DNA of 64,000 nucleotides from Chlorocebus sabaeus. Taxonomy: Eukaryota > Chordata > Mammalia > Primates > Cercopithecidae. Shown here piece after piece: positions 21,355 to 30,310 of the stretch (the stretch's first letter is position 1; each line of letters begins with the position of its first letter). The DNA lies in NCBI RefSeq assembly GCF_047675955.1, contig NC_132926.1, forward strand, positions 18,830,826 to 18,894,825. Direction: 5' to 3'. The position numbers were made by a program, and so were the translations under genes. The notes under the pieces were generated by a model. It did not search any database, was not told the DNA's origin, and worked only from the letters and a program-made list of their open reading frames with translations.

Positions 21355-21660
21355 CCCTGGGCACGTTGGCTCATGCCTGTATAATCCCAGCACTTTGGGA
21401 GGCTGAGGCAGGAGGATGGCTTGAGCCCAGGAGTTCAAGAGCAACCTAGGCAGCAAAGTGAGACCGTGTGTTCACAAAAAAAAAAAAAAAAAAAAAAAAA
21501 ACCAGAAAAAATTAACCAGGCATGGTGGCATGTGCCTATAATTCCAGCTACTTGCGAGGGTGAGGCAGAAGGAAAACTTTGAGCTCAAGAAGTTGAAGCT
21601 GCAGTGAGCTCTGATCACGCCACTACACTCCAGCCTGGGTGACAAAGGCCCTAATTTAAA
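21355..21660 (+). mobile_element. AluJ-like SINE
   Basis: Starts 'ccctgggcacgttggctca' right after the purine tract. The J-type 'gagttcaagagcaacctagg' is followed by a long middle A run, and the right arm ends at 'gcctgggtgacaaaggccc' with a diverged tail. Confidence 0.9.
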
Positions 21661-21689
21661 ATTCAAACTTTAAATAAAACAAAAACAAA

Positions 21690-21921
21690 AAAACCTATAT
21701 CCCTTCCCCTTGCATCTGATAGGCTCTATGACTGCTCTGATCAATAGGATATAGCTGGCCCTGTGACAGTTTCTGGGCCCAGACTTTAAGATACTGGTGA
21801 CCTTCACTTCTTTCATCTTGGAATACTGACAAAGCCAAGCTAGCCACATGCAGAGGCCTCATGGAAAGACAGATACCCAGATACCCAGCTTGTCTCAAGC
21901 TATTCCAGGCTGTAGCTATTC
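21690..21921 (+). mobile_element. MLT1-like LTR fragment
   Basis: The phrases 'atgactgctctgatcaatag', 'gatatagctggccctgtgac', 'caaagccaagctagccacat' and 'ggcctcatggaaaga' are typical of the middle of an MLT1-type MaLR LTR. Cut by an Alu at its right end. Non-coding. Confidence 0.5.
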
Positions 21922-22185
21922 TTTTTTTTTTTTTTTTTTTTTTTTTGAGATGGAGTCTTGCTCTGTCGCCCAGGCTGTGGGTTCAAGTGATTCTCCTGTC
22001 TCAGTCTCCCGAGTAGCTGGGATTACAGATGCCTGCCACCACACCTGACTAAGTTTTGTATTTTTAGTAAAGATGGGGTTTCACCATGTTGCCCAGGCTG
22101 GTCTTGAACTCCTGACCTTAGGTGATCCACCTGCCTAGGCCTCCCAAAGTACTGGGATTACAGGTGTGAGCCACCATACCCAGCC
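21922..22185 (-). mobile_element. AluS-like SINE with right-arm deletion
   Basis: Long T run, 'gagatggagtcttgctctgt', then 'gcccaggctgtgggttcaag', where about 45 bp expected between the two parts are missing. It ends 'accatacccagcc'. Confidence 0.92.
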
Positions 22186-22239
22186 TTAAACAAATAACTT
22201 TGTGGAAAAACTTTAAGACTAAAGGAAGAAAAGATAAAT

Positions 22240-22370
22240 GTTTGAGGTGCTGGATATCTCAGTGACCCTGATTTGATCATTACACATTGTAATCGGGCAT
22301 CAGAATATCACATGTACCCCTAAAATATGTACAACTATTATATATCAATTTTTAAAAGTTAAGATTCATT
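22240..22370 (+). mobile_element. L1M 3' UTR end
   Basis: 'gaggtgctggatatctcagt', 'atttgatcattacacattgt', 'cagaatatcacatgtacccc' and 'tacaactattatatatcaat' are the usual end of a mammalian-wide L1. Confidence 0.7.
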
Positions 22371-22479
22371 AAATTCATTCAACCCAGAGGAAAAAAAAAA
22401 AACCGGTAAAGATGACCCTTCACTACCACCTTGATGCCTACTTTCTCACGTTTGATAACTCACTACAATTCAGAAACGG

Positions 22480-22640
22480 TGCTCATCATTCCACAATATT
22501 CTCTCATTTATGCCTCATAAAACTCTGTAACATATGGTCTTATTCCTTTTTCACAGATGAAGAAACCAAGGCACAGAGAGGTTAAGTAACCATCCCAAAG
22601 GCACAGCTAATAAATCCTGAACCCCTACACAGCTGCCTTG
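22480..22640 (-). mobile_element. MIR SINE
   Basis: Well-preserved reverse-strand core: 'tttttcacagatgaagaaac', 'aggcacagagaggttaagta', 'ccaaaggcacagctaataa'. Confidence 0.85.
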
Positions 22641-24252
22641 CTGCCTGGGCAGAATGAAGAATGCTTCTTACTCAAAGCAGTGATTTTCATTTTACTAAGA
22701 AGCTCCTGGGAAGCTCTGTTCCTTAGTTTCCACAAATACTTTTATTTGATTTTCAGACGAATTACTCATTTGTGGTGTTATGAAGAGCAGAAAGGAGAAT
22801 AGATTGAGAGTGATGTTCCTCTCATGTAGAGGTGGCAGTTTGTTTGGTAGGGGGAGCGGGGAGGAGGTCCAGGTACAGCTTGAGAAAAAATTAATGCCAA
22901 CAACCCTTCCGAGTCTTCTCCCCACAAAGATAGGTTATTTCACAAATCAGACAAATGCCATATAGCAGAGTGCACCTCCTTGAAAACTGGAAAATAAATT
23001 GCATTGACCCAAGGAGAAAAAGATGTGATAAAGAAAGTTGATCATTATTGTTCTTCTCCATTAAAAACAACAACAAAACTTTGAAAAGAGCCTGTCCTAA
23101 AAATCAGATAAACAAAACACAATGTTGTTTTATTCAAGAGTCAGTTTATCTAATAAGGCAGCCTCTATATATCTATTCAAAAAGAAGTCAAAGTTCATTC
23201 AGCTTGGGTTTATCATCAAAATATTGATATTAAAAAGTACTGAGACGGCAATCAACTGGGATGCCTGAGATATATAGATATAGATATATATTTACAGATC
23301 ATCTCTCGATCTTGAATAGTTGCTTACACAGCTATGTATAGAGGTGTTCTCTGCAGGACTTTGGATGAAACGACCCTTCAAGGTGGTTTGGTGTCTTTCA
23401 AGTACACGGCTGTGTTTATACCCCATCCCAGATCAGACAAGCTTCACTAACCACAGAAGTTGGGATAAAAGCCAGATACATCCCACACATCCCTGTGGTC
23501 CTCCTGCCTTCTGGCAAACTCTAGGACCAGATTGGAAAACCTGTGCCCAGTTTGGAGGCCAAGTTTGGTGTGATCCGGGGATGATTTATATGGCTCTGGG
23601 TGGAGTCCACATGACATGTGCTACTTTGGCCAAGTTTAGCTTTGGAGCTTCTGACTCATTTGAAGTAAAATGTACCAGGTGGGGACAGATGGGCTCCCCA
23701 ACAGGGACCACAGGGGTTTCCTCCAAATCTTGTGGGACCCAAAAAGCACCGAATTTCTCACCTCCTTATTCAAAGGCCTAAAAAACAGGCAACACAGTTG
23801 GTGTCAGGGAGAAGGAGCTGGATGTACGACGGCTTTCCAGGATTTGCCAAAAACAAAAATAAATTGCTTTTAATTTCTGAAAGGAGAAAGGCTGGATTGA
23901 TTTTACAGGCTCTCCTCTAAACAGCAATTTACATGCTGAAACTGTAAAGCTGAGGGTAAAATATCCCTTCCTGGTGATTTGAAATCCGTTGATTAATCTC
24001 AAGTTGATGACCTTGTTCCCCTGCAACAATAGAACTTTAATTCATCTCACTCAGCCTGCCTCTAACTAGTTTTCAACAATCACTAAACAACCAGCAAGTA
24101 GTGGCTATCCGATGGATAGAATCCTTATTAATAAATACAAATTAAATGAGGCATATCAAAAGAACCTGATCCCAATACCAAAGTAAATAACGACTTTCTC
24201 TGCATTTAAGAGCAAAATACATCCCATTTGGAAAAATCTCAGGTACTCTAAA
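22641..24252. other. Unique DNA, no gene supported
   Basis: No family is recognised apart from a short (GATATA)-like run at 23271-23291. A 153-codon frame at 23320-23781 is the longest clean one. It lacks a recognisable domain, a strong start context or flanking splice sites I can support, so it is not called. Confidence 0.4.
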
Positions 24253-24613
24253 GCACTGTTGTCCAATAGAAATAAAATGCAAGTCACAAATGTAAGCCAT
24301 GTATGTAATTTTAAATTTCCAAAGGAAAACATTAAAACATAAAAACAGGTTAAAATTAATTTTTAAAATAAACTTTTATTTAACACAATATATCCAAAAT
24401 ATTGTCGTTTCAACATGCAATTAAGTAAAAAAAAAAAGATGAGCTTTTATATTTTTACATACAAAAAAATGTTTTACATATTTTTTCCACAGTACGTCTT
24501 TGAAATCTTGTGTGTATTTTACCCTTACGAGCCCATCTCATTTTGGACTATTTGCATTTTCAGTGCTCTATAGATTTATGTGGCTACTGGCTACTATTAT
24601 TGGACAGGGCAGC
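24253..24613. mobile_element. Non-autonomous hAT-type DNA transposon (MER3-like)
   Basis: Ends are inverted: left 'gcactgttgtccaata', right 'tattggacagggcagc'. The interior has 'aatttttaaaataaac', 'tttaacacaatatatccaaa', 'gtctttgaaatcttgtgtgt' and 'atgtggctactggctact', spelling a common MER-type element of about 350 bp without coding capacity. The family name is a guess. Confidence 0.6.
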
Positions 24614-24789
24614 TTTACCATAATAGCCACGCTAAATATATGTCAGTAAGCAAATTTTATAGTTAACTCAGATACAAGTGACCAGAATACAAAGAATGGT
24701 TTTGATCTTACAGAAATGGCAACATTTGGGAAGCAATATAGAAGCAGGCTATCAGGACTCTGAAAAGAGCCTTCCCCAAACTTCTTCAC

Positions 24790-24935
24790 CATGTGCCTCA
24801 GTTTCTCCATCTATAAAATGATGATAAGAACTCTAAGTATCTCATATGGCTTAGTAGGTTTAAACAGTTCATACAAGTAGACTCTTTGGAACTGTGCCTG
24901 GAATATCGTAATAATCAACAAATCTTAGCAAGAAG
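24790..24935 (+). mobile_element. MIR SINE
   Basis: 'tgcctcagtttctccatcta', 'aaaatgatgataaga' and the decayed 'tggaactgtgcctggaata' are in forward MIR order. Confidence 0.75.
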
Positions 24936-24951
24936 AGGCTGATGATAAATA

Positions 24952-25045
24952 CCTTGAAGGCAAGGACTGTTTCTCATTCACCACAATAAGCCCCAGTACC
25001 TACCACAGTCCTATGACATTGAAAGTGATCAATGAGCATTTTCTT
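24952..25045 (+). mobile_element. L2 3' end
   Basis: 'ccttgaaggcaaggactgtt', 'ccccagtacctaccaca' and 'tgatcaatgagcatt' match the end of L2. Confidence 0.65.
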
Positions 25046-26404
25046 TTAAGATATTAAGAGCAGTAGAGACTGTGATGTGCTTCCCAGATTCTTCTTTGAG
25101 AAATAAAAGGAATTTTACCCAGGCTGCTAGGAGTGCTGCTAGCAAATAGTCCTTAGCTACCATCTTCCTTTGGAGATTGCCCCAGCTAAACAGCAATGCC
25201 TTGCTAACGTCAAACTCCTTTTCCAAGGTGGTTCTCTTACAACACAATGACTGTCGGGCACACTGTCTGCCCCTCAGGGAAGAGAATTCTGAAAGGCCAT
25301 TCTGGCTCCAGAGTTCCTCGTCCTTGTGTATATATATCCTTGGGCATGCACCATACTCCCCTTCTCCCTCTACACCATCCTGTTTTCTTCCCCTCCCTTC
25401 CACGGGTGCCAATCCCAAAAGCACTTCCCAGTAAACATCCTGTATGTGAATACACAACCCAGAGAATGCCAACTGCAATGAAAAGAAACAAGAACTGCCT
25501 ATTCTTTCAGAATAGTTAACACCATGTATAAATAATATTTACCAATGTTTTCTTAACAATTTCTATTAACCAGGTCAGCACAAATACTGCCAGTATACCA
25601 CATAGCACAGATTGTCTCCTTGAGTCTTCCCACCAGAACTACATTGTTTTTCCAAGATACACAACCAAGCGGTGACAGAAGAAATGAAAACAGCTGGGAG
25701 CATTGATACCCTTTTTAAGAAATCTTCTTTCTCTTTTGGGTTATCCAAGACCCACACACTACAACCAGACACATGCCAGAGTGAGCCTAAACCACTGGGT
25801 TCTCTCGCATCTCGGACTTTCAAATTCTTAAATTTGCCCTTTACTTAAAAAAGTCAATGATTTCACCAAGAAAGTTTGATTAGTTTCTTTTACTTTCTGT
25901 AATGAAGTGCCATCCTTTTTACACTTGAAAGGATCTTTGTAATAATGCAACATTGATCTTTTGAATACAGATGAGCTAACCTAGATAATAGGATTTAGAA
26001 TGTGAAAGGCTGGACTTGCAATGATATTTAAGGCTCCAGTGCCATCAAGAGGAATTACAGCACAAAACATCTGTTTCCTGAGACATTGTCTGATGCCTTA
26101 CAAATAAATGTAGGATCATGTTTCCTCCTGCACATAGTTTTTATTTGTTTCAACATCTTAAAAGAAGTCAATATGCTGTGTCTTCAGATGTCAGTCACCT
26201 AGCACAAAAGAGAGAGAGTGGAAAAGAGAGAGATTTAACTCTGAGATCTGTCTTCTTTAGTCTGCAGCCTTAAGCCTCTAGGTCTAGAACTGGGATTCAC
26301 ATCTGACACTAGAAAACAGTTCTAATAAAACTTTAGCAAAAATGGAAAGACAATCATTCAAAGATTATTTTGCACCGAGTTCTGTTAGGGGCTAGGGATA
26401 CAAA
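25046..26404. other. Unique DNA, no gene supported
   Basis: No repeat is confidently named. Overlapping frames of 82-149 codons on both strands at 25029-25519 have no recognisable domain. A (TA) run 'tgtatatatatcc' lies near 25327. Confidence 0.4.
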
Positions 26405-26414
26405 AATGAATTGC

Positions 26415-26696
26415 GGCCGGGCGCGGTGGCTCACGCCTGTAATCCCAGCACTTTGGGAGGCCGAGGCGGGTGGATCACGAGGTCGGGAGATCGAGAATAT
26501 CCTGGCTAACACAGTGAAACTCCGTCTCTACCAAAATTACAAAAAATTAGCTGGGCGCGGTGGCAGGTGCCTGTAGGAAGGCTGAGGAAGGAGAATGGCG
26601 TGAAACCGGGAGTCGGAGCTTGCAGTGAGCCGAGATTGCGCCACTGCACTCCAGCCTGGGCGACAGAGTGAGACTCTGTCTGGAAAAAAAAAAAAA
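26415..26696 (+). mobile_element. AluY SINE with small internal deletion
   Basis: CpG-rich start 'ggccgggcgcggtggctcac'. The linker 'gtgcctgtaggaaggctgag' lacks about 14 bp. The A tail ends at 26697. The flank TGAATTGC is repeated (26407-26414; about 26699-26706). Confidence 0.95.
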
Positions 26697-26706
26697 AGTG
26701 AATTGC

Positions 26707-27239
26707 ACACAATTCAAGCCTTGAAGAGCTGACAAGAGGAGACAGGAGAATAAAGTTTTGGAAAGTGAAGTGGATTCTCCAGAAGCCATATGGGAGGGTG
26801 CCATTTTTCCATCTCCCCATACTTTAGAAAAAAACAGAGACTTTTGTGGTGGTCCCATATTCCAAGAGAGGCTGAGCAGACACTTCTTTATATGAAGCCT
26901 CATACACGGTGGGTAGCTCTTGTTCAGTCAGGGCCAATTCCCTGTCACCTGTGTGAGGACCAATAATACATTTAACAGTAGAGCAAAGTAAAAAAGAACT
27001 ATCACAAAAATCTCAATTCAATGACAACTGCAGGAGGATCCATGCTACTATTCTCTCTACTAATGGGTATATATGAAATTATCTATAATTTTGAAAAAAA
27101 ATAAGTCCAAATCTAGCTTGGGACACTATAACTAAGTCACATGCAGCAACACGTGCTAAGTATGAGATACCAAGTACAAAATATTCAGAGACCAGAGGGC
27201 TCAGTGTGGGCTAAACTGATCAAAGAAGCCTTTGAGACT
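26707..27239. other. Unique DNA, no gene seen
   Basis: No recognised family or gene. The 118-codon minus frame here is mostly Alu translation. Confidence 0.4.
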
Positions 27240-27384
27240 TAGGTAATATAACAACTGATAGTTATTGCCCTCTTGTTCTGTGCCACATGTTATTAGAAGC
27301 ACATCACATGCACTTTGTCATTTAATCCTTATAAGGACTGTATGAGTGAGTTACCCTTATTAACAGATGAAAAAGCTGAGGTCC
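27240..27384 (-). mobile_element. MIR SINE, part 1 (split by AluY)
   Basis: 'ttctgtgccacatgttatta', 'tcatttaatccttataagga' and 'attaacagatgaaaaagctg' follow reverse MIR order up to the Alu target site. Confidence 0.75.
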
Positions 27385-27689
27385 GGCCGGGCGCGGTGGC
27401 TCAAGCCTGTAATCCCAGCACTTTGGGAGGCCGAGACGGACGGATCACGAGGTCAGGAGATCGAGACCATCCTGGCGAACACGGTGAAACCCCGTCTCTA
27501 CTAAAAATACAAAAAACTAGCCGGGCGAGGTGGCGGGCGCCTGTAGTCCCAGCTACTCCGGAGGCTGAGGCAGGAGAATGGCGTAAACCCGGGAGGCGGA
27601 GCTTGCAGTGAGCTGAGATCCGGCCACTGCACTCCAGCCTGGGCGACAGAGCCAGACTCCGTCTCAAAAAAAAAAAAAAAAAAAAAAAA
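27385..27689 (+). mobile_element. AluY, Old World monkey type, full length
   Basis: Carries CTCAAGCC, CCGAGACG, ACTAGCCGGGCGAGG, GCGTAAACCCGGG and GAGATCCGGCCACTGC, the pattern of cercopithecid AluYRa-type elements. A 16-bp duplication GAAAAAGCTGAGGTCC flanks it at 27369-27384 and 27690-27705. It is intact enough to be recent. Confidence 0.95.
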
Positions 27690-27705
27690 GAAAAAGCTGA
27701 GGTCC

Positions 27706-27800
27706 AAAGTGAAGTAACATACTCCAGAGTTTACAATTATCAGATGGTGGAACTGGAATTGGAACTGTTTGGCCCAAGAGCCTAAACTCTTCAACAACTA
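27706..27800 (-). mobile_element. MIR SINE, part 2
   Basis: Resumes with 'aaagtgaagtaacata' and 'atggtggaactggaattg', ending 'ctaaactcttcaacaac', the expected remainder of the MIR split by the AluY. Confidence 0.75.
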
Positions 27801-28922
27801 AACCAGATCAAATACTTGACAAAGAGCTAGGATGGAGCAGAAAGGCATAGAGCCAATAATGAGGATTGGGATACTGAGACAGGCCACCAGGAAAGGTAAA
27901 CTGAGAGAGCACAGGTAGCAATGTAAGCCATGTCATGAAAGGAAACTAGCAACACAGAGTCCAGTTTGGGGTCTGGGTAGGATGCCAGACCTTGGAATGA
28001 CAAATCAGGCCAAAGGAATTAGAAAATGTACAGGAGCCCGAAGCGGGAATGCACTTACTGGAATGCCTTACAAGACAGACTTTTGGTTACTAGGCAAGCC
28101 GGAAAGAGCATAGTTATAGATGCAAACTATGAGTTATCAGAAGTATCATCAGAACTCATTGATGCCGTCATCATACCCTACCTAGGAATAGAATTAGTCC
28201 TCAAGTACGGCCTTAGGCTCATCACTTAGGAATTCAGTAACCATAACTATAGTAGAGCTGTATCCTCCAAAACACGTAGTATGGCATTGTAGCCCCATGA
28301 AATATTTTAAAAGAAAAGAAAAAAGGATGGGAGGAGGAAGAAAGAGAAGGAGAAAGGGAGGAAAAAAGAATAGAAGAGGGAGGGAGGAAGAGGGAGTTTT
28401 AAATTCCTAGGTTTAAATTGTTTGAGAAACCCTGCATGCAATCGCATCTTTCGAGGAACTTATAATACACATTAGCATAAAACTCCATTTAAAAAACCCA
28501 ACCATTCTCCAAGCTTATTTGACCACTGAACCCCACAAGGCACACTCTAGAAACAAATAGTTTAGAGAAATGCAGGGGCAGAGAACCACACCAACTTTTG
28601 CAGAAAAAAAGAAGGAAGGGTATCACAGAAAGTGCGGACGGCCTGAAAAAAAGGCATGAAAAGGCACAAAGATTAACTAGGAATTATAGTGGAGAAGAGG
28701 TGAAGATTCAGTTGGAAAAACACCGGGGTCAGATTACAAAGGAATTGGAAAACCTGAATAGACAGAAAGACGGGAGGTTCCTGAACTGAGCCATCATAAC
28801 ATAAGCAGCAAAGATGGAATGCCCTAGATCTAAGAGCTCGAGATCCGCATTGAGATTAAATCTAAAGGAGGGTGGGCTCCAAGGGTTGGGGAGGTGGGCT
28901 GTAGTTTTCAATCAATTGAAGT
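27801..28922. other. Unique DNA with a purine-rich patch
   Basis: No gene or named family. A purine-rich stretch (28309-28395) of AAG/GGA units is present. A 63-codon lysine-rich frame at 28598 has no known match and no context. Confidence 0.4.
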
Positions 28923-29045
28923 GTATGCAGTGAAAAGTGCAGGCTTTAAAATCAAACATTTCTGTTTGAATGTCAGCATTGTCATTTGCCCCCTGTGTAA
29001 CCTTGAGGAAGTGCTTAACCTCTCTCTCCATCCCCTTTTCAGCAA
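28923..29045 (+). mobile_element. MIR SINE, forward half of an inverted pair
   Basis: 'agtgcaggctttaaaatc', 'tgtgtaaccttgaggaagtg' and 'cttaacctctctctcc' are in forward MIR order. Confidence 0.7.
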
Positions 29046-29165
29046 TGGAAAACTAAGTTTTAAAGAGAGTATGTGATTTTCTCAACATCCCAGCTAGAAA
29101 GCATCACCGCCAGGATTCAAAACCTAATGCAGCTGTCCCCAGAACCGTTGGCTTTGACCACGGTT
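29046..29165 (-). mobile_element. MIR SINE, reverse half of an inverted pair
   Basis: 'caatggaaaactaagtttta', 'catcccagctagaaagca' and 'gccaggattcaaaacctaat' follow reverse MIR order and abut the forward copy. Confidence 0.6.
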
Positions 29166-29599
29166 CTACCTTATCTGAGATTTTTTTGCTTTCAGCCTCT
29201 CAAGGGCAAGAGAGTCAGCCACTCACCCAGTCTCCATGTTCTCTCTCTGGTACCACTGGGCCTGTTCTCCCATTAATCAGCTGAAAGCACCATCTTACTC
29301 ACTTCCCCCACAGGAAAGATTTTATTGGAATATAAAGTTACATAAGATCTGTGCTATTGTTTTGAAAAATTCACCAAACTTCACCTTTAGGTAACATATT
29401 TTTATTCCAGACTCTAGCTATTACAGTGGTTATCTTATTTTAAGCTAACAGATACACCCAATTCAGGTATAACATTGGACACAGTTCAGGTGACAGAGCC
29501 AGCACCACCACTCAGAGATATTTTGGTGGCTTCTATTCTTTGAGCAGCGTGGTTTAGCACTTCTGGGCACTGGGAAATTACCCAAGGCCAGCACCTGCC
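29166..29599. other. Unique DNA upstream of CpG-rich block
   Basis: No repeat is recognised. AT content falls toward the right as the CpG-rich interval begins. Confidence 0.4.
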
Positions 29600-29639
29600 A
29601 ATTTCCTTTTTGAGTCACCTCACTCTGCGCGTGATGCTC

Positions 29640-29850
29640 AGCTCTGGGGCTCACTAGATCCGAGGGCTTCCCCCGCGCCCCATCTCTCCGTTTCCCAAAT
29701 TTGAACCTCAGGAGGCCCGGGGTGAGCAGCCCTGGCTCCTTAGCGGCTGGAGAACCGGTTCCGCATTGGAGCCGCAGCCACCGGCTTATCCCGGACAGGC
29801 CGCGCTGCGGGTCTCTGGTAGTGAAAGGCCCGCAGGCAGCACCTCTGGAG
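29640..29850 (+). other. Candidate first exon (5' end unknown)
   Basis: Ends in a consensus splice donor, GAG followed by GTGAGT at 29851. No transcription start can be fixed from sequence, so the left limit is only the start of the CpG-dense part. Likely 5' UTR or non-coding RNA. No recognisable protein is encoded. Confidence 0.3.
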
Positions 29851-30159
29851 GTGAGTGTGGAAAGAAAGCCCGACTGAGCCTGGGCTTTGACTTGTAAACA
29901 GAGGCTTTGAAAGAGCAAAGTTGTGAGTTTGTCTCCACTAAAGCAAACTTCCTCTGCTGTTTGCTTTGGGCGTTTTGCCGACGTATCTGCAGAACAAGAA
30001 TGGATTTCCTGTCGGTTCCTGCAGCCTCCTCCAGCTACGTGCAGCTCAGCTGCCACTGCGAGGCTGCAGAGTGGCCATGGAGACGCGTCTGGGTCAGAGC
30101 CCACGATCCAAAGGGTTTTCCCCTCCTGCTCTCCTTCTTTAACCCTTTCTTTCTCCCAG

Positions 30160-30255
30160 CGTAGTCAGGCAGTGTATCTGCAACTTGCCAAACGAAGGAT
30201 GGTTAGGAGGCTCCGAGGAGCATCAACCTTAAAACCCACTGCTTCCAAAATAAAG
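30160..30255 (+). other. Candidate 96-nt internal exon
   Basis: Preceded by a long pyrimidine tract ending CCCAG (AG at 30158-30159), with a branch-like CTTTAAC about 20 nt upstream, and followed by AAG|GTAAGA (GT at 30256). Ninety-six nt is exactly 32 codons and open in one frame. An ATG at 30199 has a strong context (A at -3, G at +4) and would start MVRRLRGASTLKPTASKIK, continuing past the donor in phase 0. I do not recognise this peptide. The exon may equally be untranslated or belong to a lncRNA. Confidence 0.4.
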
Positions 30256-30310
30256 GTAAGAAAAAGGGCGTGGTCGACCTCTGGATGCGTGCCCGGTATG
30301 GCGCTAAGCA

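Larger units (their letters stand above)
29600..30310 (+). promoter_or_regulatory. CpG-rich interval, candidate promoter
   Basis: The only non-repeat CpG-dense stretch of the window: roughly 35 CpG by eye in 700 bp, densest at about 29620-29850 with CGCGCC, CCGCGCTGCGGG and AACCGGTTCCGC. There is an inverted CCAAT box (ATTGG, near 29783) and no TATA box. Two plus-strand donor sites and one acceptor lie inside, suggesting transcription to the right. The CpG count is an estimate. Activity is inferred. Confidence 0.45.

Noticed and set aside
20872..21456. Frames of 142-194 codons on both strands across the purine array
   Set aside because: Low-complexity Ser/Phe/Leu/Pro or Lys/Glu/Gly/Arg translation of GGAA repeats in several frames at once. 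No real protein.
23320..23781. 153-codon plus-strand frame
   Set aside because: No domain, no supported splice or promoter context. Could be tested by protein search, but sequence alone does not support a gene.
25029..25519. Frames of 82-149 codons on both strands
   Set aside because: Both strands open at once, no family resemblance, likely a decayed unnamed repeat.
29463..30104. 213-codon minus-strand frame over the CpG block, the longest non-repeat frame
   Set aside because: No recognisable domain. GC-rich DNA lowers stop frequency, and the splice signals I can support lie on the plus strand across it.
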